This document shows, piece by piece, positions 1-12,300 of a stretch of 34,130 nucleotides of DNA (its first letter is position 1; each line of letters opens with the position of its first letter). The notes below the pieces were generated by a model. It was not told where the DNA came from and did not search any database. It worked only from the letters and a program-made list of their open reading frames with translations. The position numbers were made by a program, and so were the translations under genes. The DNA is from Elysia marginata (taxonomy: Eukaryota; Mollusca; Gastropoda; Plakobranchidae), in NCBI GenBank assembly GCA_019649035.1, contig BMAT01006598.1, positions 481,271 through 515,400 on the forward strand, read 5' to 3'.

Positions 1-283
1 AAAAAAAAAGGAATCCTTGAAAAAACATTAAAATTATTGATTAAAAGATTCTTAAAATTTAAAAGGTAACAAGTAAAACCATATATTTGTTTGCTTTTTA
101 TTGGAAAATGATTCTGAATTATCTTGACGTTGTACTAACCAACAGCTCCTAAATTTGAAAAAAAAAAACCCAAAAACTATTGTCACAATTTTAGGTTTGT
201 TACACTTATTGTCACAGAGTGCTTTAAAACCCAGCTATGAACTGTTTCCTGAATGAAAGCAGACAAAAATGGCTACCACTTAC
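1..283. other. Intron 3' of the last visible exon
   Basis: AT-rich with several A runs. No acceptor with a phase-1 frame and no polyadenylation context that would end the gene is convincing here. Confidence 0.5.
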
Positions 284-379
284 TAAAATGCATTTTCCTT
301 CTGTCTTTATGGTGCCCAGTTTGGGAGTCCTGACTCGTGCTTGAGGATGAAGATGTCACGTCTGTGTTGGATGAAGAAC
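284..379 (-). CDS. NOV-like exon 32: Ser-rich tail, last exon in window
   Basis: The acceptor is TTCTTTCAG and the donor TTTTA|GTAAGT; phase 1 in, 1 out. It encodes GSSSNTDVTSSSSSTSQDSQ and HHKDRRKMHF. The consensus donor suggests the gene continues left of the window. If it is not used, the frame ends at a TAG at 273. Confidence 0.7.
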
Positions 380-3300
380 CTGAAAGAATATCATTAAGTT
401 TCAGATGGTATATATTACAGACCCCTAATGATACACACAAGATAAAAAGCTGAATGCAAGATACCATTGGTACTCATTTTCCATCTGTAAATTTAAAAAA
501 TTTTTATCTTTTTTTCATGTTGAATTGATTTTAAGGTATTAATTTCATCTGGCAGAGAACTTCAGAAAGAAGAGTAACTAAGGTCAATGTTTTGAAAAGC
601 TAAATATTTCAGTGGTTTCTAATACAAAAGCTTTATCTTTAGAACAAATAAAAGTTACTTCCAAATTCAGGTAGACAGTAGATTATGTAGCTAACCAGTA
701 TGGTCCTCGTGGCTGGAATCTTGACCCTTATCTCTGTTATTCTGCCTTTGACCACTTGACGGCCTGTCCAGGTTAGCTCCATCTCTAGGGAAGCTTTCTC
801 CCCCCTTGTTGATGGTCTGGAGAGTAGAGAAAAATATTGTTCATAATGGCAATGTTTCTATTGTGCTTTACTATCTCTTCTAGGAGGTTTTACATTGGCA
901 ATATACATTTTAAACTATATCACATAATTTAAATCTTTAAACTAACTTGATGTAGACAACAATAAACAGAGCATCCTTTAAAAATTAATGTAAGGGTTAC
1001 ATTTAAAAAAAAAAATAATATAATTGTAGAAAACAATTATAATAAAGAACTCACTAGTTCACTGATCTTCAAATTTCTCATTTTCACAAACAAAAAAACC
1101 AATGTGTTACCATGAATTTCATTCACATGTTGGACAGCAAGTTGGAACTGATTTCGATGAAGACTATAGGACTAGGGAACTAGATGGATTTTGAAAAACA
1201 TTCAATTGGATAGTGAAAATTCAAGATGGAGGCCGTCACCACAACATACATGATAAATACCACAATTTGGCTGTTAATTTACCTCTTATTTAACCTATCT
1301 GAATCTATTGGTAACAATCATTTTGAAACAAACTTTGAAAAATTTTTAAAAAAGGTACCTTAGGATCTGTTCCTAGAATACCTTTACATAAGTTTATATA
1401 GTAGGTGCAAGTGGAATTTGTCATCTTAAAAAAAATGAAGTAAAAAAATCAATCTTTTATTAAGAAGGAAAATTAAGCCACAGGTGTAAATGACATTTCA
1501 GATGTAAAGGATAAAAGGGTAAGGAAATAGACTACACTCATCAGTGACAAAATTTGACTATCATGTACCAAAGCAGGGAAAAAAACCATAATATGCTATG
1601 TCTCACACAGACCTCATCTGTCTGTGAGTTAATCCGTTTTGAAACCGCAGGCTCACCCTCTCTCAAGCTTTCTGAGGCTTTACGCTTGCCTGGAAAGTAA
1701 GCAAACACAAAAAATAATTTGCTTGCACAATTTTAAAAAGTTGGTATGGATATATAAATGTTTTTATAAATAATGCTCTAAAAAAATGAATGCTTAAAAA
1801 AAAATATTGGGACAAAAAAAAACCTAATCATAGACCTAATCTTAAAGATAGCAACTATGCTGAATTTTTTTCCGAGTGCATGGGACCCCAGGATTGGCAT
1901 CTAGAAGTTTTAACAAAGATAAGGTAAATGGATTTAAGGGGTCAGCAAATGTTTGGGTATATGAAGGGAGATGTGACTTTGTAGAAGTTAATAATAGAAA
2001 AAATATAGCAAAAGATAAAGTTGATTTTATTTTTACTTCCCACACAAAATATTACTTTACAACAAGGAAAGGTACAACAAACAGATTAAACACTGATATT
2101 GCTGAATATGAATGTAAAGCTGTGTTATAATAATAATAATAATAATAATTAAATTGATTTGTAAAGCGCCTTACCCATACAAAACAGCCCAAAGAGCTTA
2201 TCAATCACACAATTATTGAATTTAATTTGTGTAATTTAAATTTGAATATTCTACAAAACAAAGAGTGAACTAACCCATGAATGTTCTGCACATTCATCAA
2301 GGCACTGATCATAAATTTCAAAAAGAAGAAATAGTTTTTTCAAATCAATGATAAAAACCGCAGTTGAAAGTTTAAGAGCTTTTTTTTTCTCTCTCTCTTA
2401 AGAACTTTCTCTTCCCTATTCGAATATGGTTCAAAACATCATGAAGATAAAACTTGAAATTTATTTGCAATATTTGCAACTGTTTTTTTTTAAACATGTT
2501 TAAAAGAATGAAAGGCATGCAGATACAATTGAACAACATAATGACATTTTTATAGTTTTATAGGTGTTTTGAGGTTTAAACTTCTTCAAAGATTTTAAAA
2601 TAACTTTTTGCCTCCAAGAAATTCTTTTGATTTCTAACTGAATTTTGCTTTAATGTGGTCAAGCTAATTTGTAACAAAATAAAAGACCAATAAATAAACT
2701 TGAACAGTCAACAAAAACGTCTTGCAATGCTGGGATATTTGTCAGCACTCTCTCGGTCTGTGCATTTAATGCAAAATTATAAAAAAGTTTTTATAAACGT
2801 TATAAACCTTGAATTGAAAAAAATCCTAGTCTTGGAATGTTTATGTAAAAAGACTTCCACTTATGGATGAGTTTTTTGCCAGAAAAGTAAATTTGATGAT
2901 AATCATTATTAATCATTCATAAATCTGCGATACTTCATCAAATCTGATAAATTCCAATAATAAAAAAATTACTCAGATGGAGACAAAGGATGGGCATTGA
3001 GAGAGAGAGTAAACATTTTACAAAGCAAGAAAATATATGAAAACCCACCTAATCAATTTATACCTATAGATAAATTGTTTTAAAAATTTAGATAAATTCT
3101 TTCCATACAACACACTGTGACAACAAGAAGATATAGATTGCACAACTAAGTTTTACACAACATACTAGGATTATAGAATTTACACAGCACAAATAGAATT
3201 ATGAACATTGCTACACGCAAAAGACAGATAAATTTGTCTTGTTCACAAAAATTTTCAACAACTCAGCAGGTTTTCAAAAATGCATCTATTTTCAAAGTAG

Positions 3301-6300
3301 TGAACATTTACTATTTTGGCTTAGAACTAGAGCTGGGCTGACATATTTTATTCTATATATAGATTGACTAAGAAATAAAAGCTTAAAGGCTGATACAGCT
3401 CTCTTCAAAACGCTCAGCAAGCTCAGTCTTTGATGAAACAAAACTAGGTTCTGGTCAAGATCTCAGTGTAATGGAGCAAAGAACATGCTTTATTGGCATT
3501 ACGTACAAAAAGAATATGTTTCACACTCACAGGCACTTGGACCATCTGATAAAAACAAAAGGACAAAACCAATACAACATGTTATGAAAGCTGACAAAAC
3601 AAAAAAAAAAGAACTTGACTATATCAAACTAAAAGACATAGACTGGTTTAGGCTATGAAGTGGCAAACATTTGAAAGTTTAAAGAAAAAACTGTGACCTT
3701 TTCAGTACTTCCCACCTTAATAACCTAGTAGGAATTTTCTAAAGGTGTGAAAATAATGTTTACTGTTTGCTAAGTCTTGTTGGTCAATTATCACTACTTG
3801 GCTGATAACTGTCTTAAGCTGCTTGAATATGGTAATTACTTGCTTCTTCCCCTCTAGGAACAACGGGAGAATATTTTTTTAATGCAAATGCTTTTTACTT
3901 TGCAAATCTTAAAATACACTTGAAGTGGAGACTTTATGACATTTTTTCTCCTAGTTTATGAGCTTTGTGAAGAAAACATACTGCAAGTAAAACTAGTAAA
4001 GCATTGCAATCTTTGCTCTTACGTTTTTCTCCTGATCCTACTTCCTCAACGGATGACTGACTCTTCAGACTAGAGGTTTGTGCGCTTTGTGTTTCATCTC
4101 TGCCTAATTCGTTTCCATCTTTTTTACTTTGACAATCCCTTGCACCTCCGGTGCTTGAGCCTTGCATTGTTCTGTGTCTGGCATCAGCTCCGTCTCCGTC
4201 TTGAGATGACCTAGCTTGACCGGAGCTGGAAGATCTGTCTCCTTCCTCAGACATTGAGTTCTGATGAGAAAGACTTCCTCTGCCTCTTCCTGCCCCTGGT
4301 CCTCCTGGTCCTTTAGGTCTGCTATCATCCAGAGTGTTTTTACACTCCTCTTTCTCTTCCTGACTGAGTTCTCTTTCTACTCTTATGTTACTGGGCAAAG
4401 TTCTGGCTGACCTGCTACTGTTTGGGGGTCGTGGTGGTGGCCACATACCAGCAGGTGCCTCAGCTTTGTCGGAGTCTGTAAAAAAAATTTTTTTTTCCAA
4501 AAAATGAAGTCTCATAACAAAACATATTATATCCACTTATCCACTTTTGAAAACTTTAGAGATTTTATGTATAACAACTTTTTTTCATGAAATTTTTAAA
4601 GATTTTATGCAAAACAACTTATTTTCATAAGCTCTTTTGGTTTTTGGTCAGAGGTATCATTTTCTTACATATGGTCACTGTTATGTGAAACAGCCAATAT
4701 TCTGAGATATGACTGTAAAGACAAAGATTTCAGCATTTTCAAAATTGGCTTAAAACGTTTTCTGTCATGAAATCCTTCAAGAGTAAAATGACTTAATTTA
4801 GGATTTCATTGCTACAAAAATGGATTGGCTCATCAGAACATTTTATCATAGGAAAAAAAAGTAAAATTTATCTCACATTTTCACTTCAAAAAGTAATCCA
4901 CACTAAAACATAGACAATAAAAAAAGCTTTAAATCTAAAAGGGGTGCAACTCTTAAGTCAAGTCAGATGTAGGCAAGCTTCGCCTCAATCAACTTGGTTG
5001 CCTCATAAATGATTGAAAAATAGAAAGCTTTTCTTAAATGCTTTTCCCTTACTAACCTGTCTTGGTGTTTTTTTTACTCTCATTAATATTGAGGGCACTG
5101 CGTGGTGGCCATGACTTGAGGCCTTCCTCCTGCCCATCCTCCCCAGTCCCACCTTTATTTTGGGTATTTTCAAAGACACCATGGTCCAGTTCTAAAGAGA
5201 CAACATACAATTAAAAAATAAATTGGATGACACAAAAACGGATCATGCATTTTCAAAAATCTTTTACTGCATTCTTAGTCTTTGAAACTTCTATTGAATT
5301 TTTACTGTTTCTAAAATGTTTTCATATAACTGACACATGAAAATAAGTAAGCTAGAAGAAGAGGGCAAATTTAAAAAGAAAATTTGAAACATTTGTTTTT
5401 GAACCCATACAAAGGATGAATGAGTGAGTTTACAATATGTATAAGAAATAAAGCATAACCCTGAAAGGCTAAGAAAGATCACTAAGCTCATTAATCTTAC
5501 CTCTGCCATGCACCATCTGGGAATCTTGAAAGCATTACCCTGAGAGGCTAAGAAAGAGTACTAGGACCCCCAACCTTACCTCTGCTATACACCATCTGGG
5601 AGTCTTGAAAGCATAATCCTCAGAGGACAAGAAAGAACCATCTGGGAGTCTTGAAAGCATAATCCTCAGAGGACAAGAAAGAGAACTAGGACCCCCAACC
5701 TTACCTTTGCCATACATCATCTGGGAATCTTAAAAGCATAACCCTCAGAGGCTATAAAAGAGGATTAGGAGCCCCAACCTTACCTCTGCCATACACCATC
5801 AGGAAACTTAAAACCAAAACCCTAGGAGGCTAAGAAAGAGAACTAGGACTCCCAACCTTACCCCTGCCATACACCATCTGGGAATCTTGAGGTTCTGGTT
5901 CAGGCTCTGGCTCCTGGATGATAGGCAAAGGAACTTCCCAAACAACCTCATCCTGTGGCAGCTCTCTGATGTCAACATTCTGACGGGAGAGAAGGCTCTG
6001 CATAGGCTCTTCAGACTTGCCTTCAAGGATAAGAACAGCCTGGGCTAAAAAGTTCCTGATAGGTAACAAGGAAAGAGACTAATTAGAAATAGAAAAAAAA
6101 ATTATACAAGAAAGCTTACGGGATGTGAAAGTGAAAAAGTAAAAAAAAATTGTTTTCATAATATTCAGGTTTGAAAGGCATTTAAAAACTACCGTTATTG
6201 ATAAATAAATTAAACGTTACAGAAAAAACTCACAGAAATAAAAAGTGAATATCAATCTAATGCAGCTTACTAACAAGTTTAAAACTCTATCATATATTTT

Positions 6301-9300
6301 CATATTTGTTTTGTAGACCAATTGCAATGTATCAAATTAAAACCAGACACTCTTGTCACCAACAGGCTTTTTTTTTTTTTTTCTTAGAAAAAAAAACAGA
6401 CAAAAGATTGAGATGTGTTGACACTGTGGGCCTGTTCAGCATTCCTTAACTTTTAAGCTACTAAACACATAACTTAAATATTTCAAACACCTAAGGTAAC
6501 AATTAGCAGTTCTTTAAATATTTGATTTATGAGTATTGCTTTATTCAAAATATCTTTTAAGCTGTTGGTCAAGTCTTTTTGAAAACTTCAATTTTACAAA
6601 TAAGTTTTTGTTGTTTTTTACAGTAAGAGCGTAAAGGAAAAGAATATTTTCCTCAGTTAATATTTTTGTTGTTGTTGTTGCACAGTTGAAACATCAACTG
6701 AACCAAGATTGGCATCTAATACAAACATCTGGAAAATTCAAAAACAATATTGTTCAGGAGATTAAGAAAATCATAGCAACTAAATTTCCTGAAAAATGTA
6801 CCATGTGCCTTGTTTTTTACCTTATGCGTTGAAACTGAAGCTTATCTCAAAGGCCCCTTTGATAACTCTCAAAGTTCACTTCTATTTGACTTACAAAAGC
6901 CCTCTCCGACAGCTCTCATTGCCGCATGAGAAGTATTTGGCAATTTCACGATTTATTTCAGATTGGCTAGACCTGTGTGCTTGATGGAAGTAGAACATAT
7001 TGCCCTTCACCATGCACTTCTCTTGTTGAATCTCAAAGATTTCGGGATGACCTTTAAGTTCATATCTGACCTCCAATTGATGCACCTAGGTAAGAAATAG
7101 AAAACATATGATTCAGTTGATATGACAAAAAATAGCAACAGAATTTTTTAAATGCATAGTATTGCTGCATTTTAACTACAAAAATACCAAGTGAGTTAAG
7201 ATGCAAAATTTTGAGACTTAAGTATAAACTGTTAGAAACCTCTTTAAAAGCCTTATAAAGGGTCATGAAAAAATTAGATATCCGGATTGCACCTTATACT
7301 GTTTGAAAAATTAGGGACCCATGGGACTTGTTTTCAAGATAATTTAAAAAAAATATCTTTGAAGATTTTTCTATTACAAAGAGTACTAATTAGCTGGGTA
7401 ATTAAAATTTTCACCTCCAAGCACTTTTATATGACTTATCTGGTCATTCATCAAAAAGACTGTTTCCTATTCTCAGTGTAGGCAACAGTACGCTGCTGGT
7501 TCTGACCAGATCTGGCCTCTGAGTGTCTCATGGTTTTATACCTTAAAGTAAATTATTAATTTGTTATATTTGCTAAAAAAAAGATTTAGATTGGTCTATA
7601 TCTATTTATTAGGAAGAAAAAGCATTTGCACCAGAGCAAGTGGGCTCCTTTCTTCTGGACTCCAACATATTTTAATATTGCTTGACTGAACTCTGTTCAC
7701 ATATGTTTGGTTATCTATGCTTTGAATGCCCATCAATGAATTCTAACCATCCTTTAAACATAACTGAGTAAATCACCTCCACAAATATAAGCTGCTTTAA
7801 GGCCTCAGCCTGCCCCAGTTTGACATCAGCATACACATCAGGGAAGACAAAGTAGAGAAACCGCTGGATGAGGCCCACCACCTTGTGTAGATATATCTGG
7901 CCAGAATTACACGGCTGAAAGCCTGATGTGATTTCCTCTGTTTTCACACACTCACTCAGGGGCTTGATGCTCTCAAACAGACTCACAAAATGCTGGATGG
8001 CACTCTTGTCAATATGTCTTCTCTTGGCTATAAAATGCAAGGTGAAAGAAAAGTTTTTCACACAATGCATACAAATCAAAAGTACTTTTCAAAACAAAAT
8101 TTTTCAAATTATTTTTCCATAAAAAAATTTGATAATTCAATGAAATTTTTACGTGCGGAAGCTAAGAAAAATGTCTTATTCAAAGCGGCAACGACAACAT
8201 CAAACTCATTCACCTTGGGCGAGAGGCAAATGTAAAAAAAAGTAAATAAAATGTTTTAAAAAGTAACTTTTATCTCTCTATTAGTTCTCTAGACAATGAG
8301 ACTTTTTTTAAAAAACCTGTAAGAATTTTCTTTTGTGAGATGAAGATCAGAAAAAAAAATAAAATGGTTTCTAAAAAATATTGCCAGAACTGCCATAATT
8401 GTATACCTATCACTACATCTTAAACAAGTTTTACAAATCACAGGAGATGAAATGACTTTATTAATTATGATCTAGTGAGGAAATAAGGTGATGACTTGCA
8501 ACATGTGTCTCAGCCAGAGTGAGTGAGTCCAATTTTGAAAGTTTTACTTTGAGAAAAGGCCTTGTAACTGTAAATTTGTTCCTTTTTTACTAGTTTATTT
8601 TATATAAAAAAAATTTCTTTCATCTTTCCACAAAGTTTTGATAGTTTAATACAATGTTTAATATTTGGAAGCTCAGAAAATGTGTTCTTGAAAGTATCAA
8701 TACTTTAGTGAAGTTTTCAACATCTCACTAATTCACAGTGGTTTTTACAACTCTAAAACATCTTGAAATTAGAAAATTTATCTAAGGATAATTTATATTA
8801 ACCTTGTTCTTATGGCTCCAAAGGCAATCCTGAAATTGTTAATAGCAGTCATAAAAATCACGCTGCATTTTTCAAGTCAGGCAGAGAATGCTCAGTCTTT
8901 CTGCAGACCTTAGTTTTCAAATTAAATTTGGGCTCTAATAGTATTCTCTTTACTCATCTTATAAACACAAGAATAAGTATGATAAGATTTGAGCGATTAA
9001 GGATAAATTTGCGTAATAAATTTTTTGGTGTACTAAAGTTGCAGACTAAGTTTTTTTTAAAAGCTAGGACCTTTAATGTTTTTGGGGAGGTCAGCAAGTA
9101 AGAAGTGGACTCCAGGTTTAGAGTGGAGCATCTCTTTGAGTTGGGGGGAGTCAGGTAGCATGAGCAGCTGTTGGGCAGGGTTGACCCACTCCCGGCGATG
9201 GCTGGGAAACACTGCTGCATCAGAGAGCAGAGATAACACAGGCTGCAGCTCAGCTTCTGCACGACTGGCTTCAGGGGAGGAAACACCTGCAAAGAGAGCT

Positions 9301-12300
9301 CTTCTTTGATCTCCCGCTTTGCTACAATTAAAGGTAAGTATTGCTGTCTTTTATGCCTTGTTAAATTTCAGAATAAAAAAATAATAATAAATTATTTACT
9401 CTCTTTCTTTTAGTTCCATATTGAGCAAAGATCATTACAAAATCAAACGGTGCATGATGTTTCGACAATAAAATATCAATAAGCAAAATTTATTAAAATA
9501 TGGCAATCTATGGAATAGGTACACAGAAAAAAAAAAGATATATAAATTGCAGAATGTTTATATAACCTTTTAGGCATTTATTTTAATACAAACATTTATT
9601 TAAACAATGAAAATGAAATACTCATGAAATGGATTTACATGTGTGTAAATGGGGCAAAAAGTTAATTGCAGCAAAAGATTAAGTCTTTGCTGTGTGTGAC
9701 TGGTGTGAAGTGCTGAAAAAGATCCCCGATGGGAGCAAATTCTTCATTATTTAAAGGATTTTTGCCTTGCAGATAATTACACAAAGTATATCACAAAGAG
9801 AAAACTAAAAAGAAAAAAGAAAAAGACAAAAAGATATGCAGGGAGATATAAAAAAAACAGAACTGCTAGCACTCAAATTCTTGGTAAAATGCCAGCATAA
9901 GTTACTCCCTCCCTAAAATTCGTCAGAAAAAAGCCAGCAGAACATGCAATATTTTCCTCTATGATTGTTGAGGTATATGTAAGAATTTTCGCATTTCGCC
10001 TTCAACCTTACTTTAACTTTTGACATCAAACCAAGCCATGTGAAGGTTAGTCAATTATCCAGAGGTAACTTAGAAATATTGTGCATTACAAAAAATCTAA
10101 TAAAAAATTGTTTGAAAGTAAAAAGAATTTTCTTATCTTTTCAAACTTTCAAAAAAAAGTAGCTTTCATGAAAAGTAGAAAGAAATTAAGGTACTTTAAA
10201 AATCTTCATTTGCCTACCAATGAAAGTTTAGAAAAGAAAACAACTGACTCTCCATACCTGCCACTTTTTCACCAATTTTGGATAAACAAGCTCCTATGTG
10301 TGAAAAGAGAAAGAGACAGTCTTCCAGGATATCTTCATCAAACAATGTCTTGGCACTGGCGATATGTTTCAAAAGTTCAGCCAGTTGCAACGTAGTAGGA
10401 TTCCACTCAGGCCGCACAGTGTTGGAAAACAACCTTTCCATTGCAGTACCATATAATTGCTGAAGCTGATCAACAGAAGAATTGACTACTTTGTTAAAAA
10501 ACAAATTTTACAATTTAAAAAAAAAAAACAATCTTTAGTAAAAATTCTGGGGATGTCTTGGTATGATGTTTACACAATCTGAAACGAACACCTGGATTTA
10601 TTTTCCCTTTTTTTATAATTTAACTCTATACCTACTGAGAGGTTACAAAGGTACACACTCCTAAAACGTACTCTGGTAGGTTATATTCTATGCATTTTTA
10701 ATGAAAAAAGATAGGAAATTCATTCTGAAACTTCATGTATTCCTTAAAATGTCTACAAATTGGTTTGTGTGATTGGTTTGGCAAAAAATAGAGCATCAAG
10801 GGGTAGGCCTACTTTTGTCACCTGATATTTTATAGAGGAAAAATCAAAAGCGCTCTTATCCCCACTGCGCAGATAGGGATACTTATGGTTTTTCCTCTGT
10901 ACAAAATAAGGTGACAAAAGAATCCTGATGCGCCGATAGGATGTGAAGATACTTGGACAGGGTTATAAAACATCAGGATTCACAACACGCATTCTACAAA
11001 TCAACTTTAACGTATAATACGTACAGTGCTTTTTGTTCCCAGCGGAGACTTGTAATTCTGCAAAGACTCACGATACTTGGCAAAAAGTCCTGTGTGGTCA
11101 TGCCACCAGACTTCCTCCCTTGCCATCATCTTGCCCACCAGGAACTGATTTCTCATACGGTTAGACTCACTTAAACTTTGCACAGGGACAAAGATGGCAG
11201 GGTGATTGTGGAAAACATCCTGGGCTGCTTTGCCACTCAAATCATTCTCAATCATGGAATAAAGCTGTGGAAGACATAAGTAATTAATTTTCTTTGACAA
11301 TCCTAAGAAACAATCAGTGGCCTTGTGCTTCTAGAAGAAAAAAACAAACTGAAGCCATACAATATACAAACTTTTCATGAAGATTTTGTTAGGTTGGTTT
11401 AGGACCCACCTACTAGCGGCTGTTAAAAGTGGTGTAATATTTTAGGCAACAGCTTTAAGTACATTATCTGAACAGATTACCTGCTCAATTCTTTTGAAAT
11501 ACTCAAGCACTCTTTGCCTTGTTAAATATCTAGTTTACGGAAGCAAATAAAACATTCTATGGTGAAGTCAAGAAGCCTTTTGAGATTCAACATTATTACA
11601 AAGCAATGTAAAGAGACTTTTGTGTGATTGAGATAAACTTCATGGTTGTTAGTTTTTTCTTTAGTTTCTATACAGAGGCTTGAGAGATATAAAACTTGTC
11701 ATATACTTACCTTAAATATATGATTCCAAGAAGTGCAAAGGATGGCTGGTGTGTTAGGCTTGTCTGGGTGTCTCTTACACCAGGAGATGAAAGCTTGGGT
11801 TGCCTCATCAGGGGTCACATTGTTCTTAATCTAAGTAGAAAAATCAAGAAAAGATTAATTACATTCAAAACAGGAAAAATTGAAAATACAAACAACCAAT
11901 AAGCACCATGCTCAAAATAACTTTGTTTGCTTGTTAGTACTTATTGAAAAGAAAAAAGTTTTAAAAAATTTAACAGAGTTTGATAAAGATTGTAATTGTC
12001 ACATTCGGACATATCATCTAGCATTAAGATCATTGTGATCAAAAAAGCAGGCACAGGTCAGAAGTTTGACCTATCAAGTTACTACCATTTCCCTATAGTG
12101 TATTTCATGCCCTTCAAGTGGTTGGGACTTTAGCACTCAGGCTTTTTCTTAACCTGAGATAGTTTTGTTTTAAAGCAACAAACAGTTGGTTGTATTAGAA
12201 TTTACTTTTTTTTGAAAGTATGAAACCAGTCTGAGCAACTGGAGCCTGATTGTCTCTGGCCACCTCAGCAGTACATCAATCTTTTTTCAATTGCTTACAA

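Larger units (their letters stand above)
5490..5885. repeat. 79-bp tandem repeat spanning exon end and intron
   Basis: Exon-like starts fall at 5501, 5580, 5705, 5784 and 5862, giving spacings of 79, 125, 79 and 78. The 125 gap equals 79 plus a truncated 46-bp copy. Each unit holds a 24-nt piece of exon 26, its GTAAGG donor and about 55 bp of intron. The copies have diverged by several substitutions each, so the array is not brand new. Confidence 0.9.

Noticed and set aside
1876-2130. 84-codon plus-strand open frame
   Set aside because: It runs into the (TAA)n tail of a retroelement, overlaps a minus-strand open frame equally long, and has no recognisable motif.
3934-4022. Read-through of exon 28 to a stop, as a possible terminal exon
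   Set aside because: The donor at 4021-4022 is good and downstream exons at 1613, 696 and 284 agree in phase. It remains possible as a minor short isoform.
5490-5885. Regularly spaced repeats considered as a CRISPR-like array or satellite
   Set aside because: Units are directly adjacent copies of a known exon/intron boundary in a eukaryotic gene; there are no unique spacers.
9057-9292. Alternative minus-strand open frames overlapping exon 23
   Set aside because: Only one frame fits the incoming and outgoing phases of exons 22 and 24 and carries the family-like W...LPDSPQL pattern.
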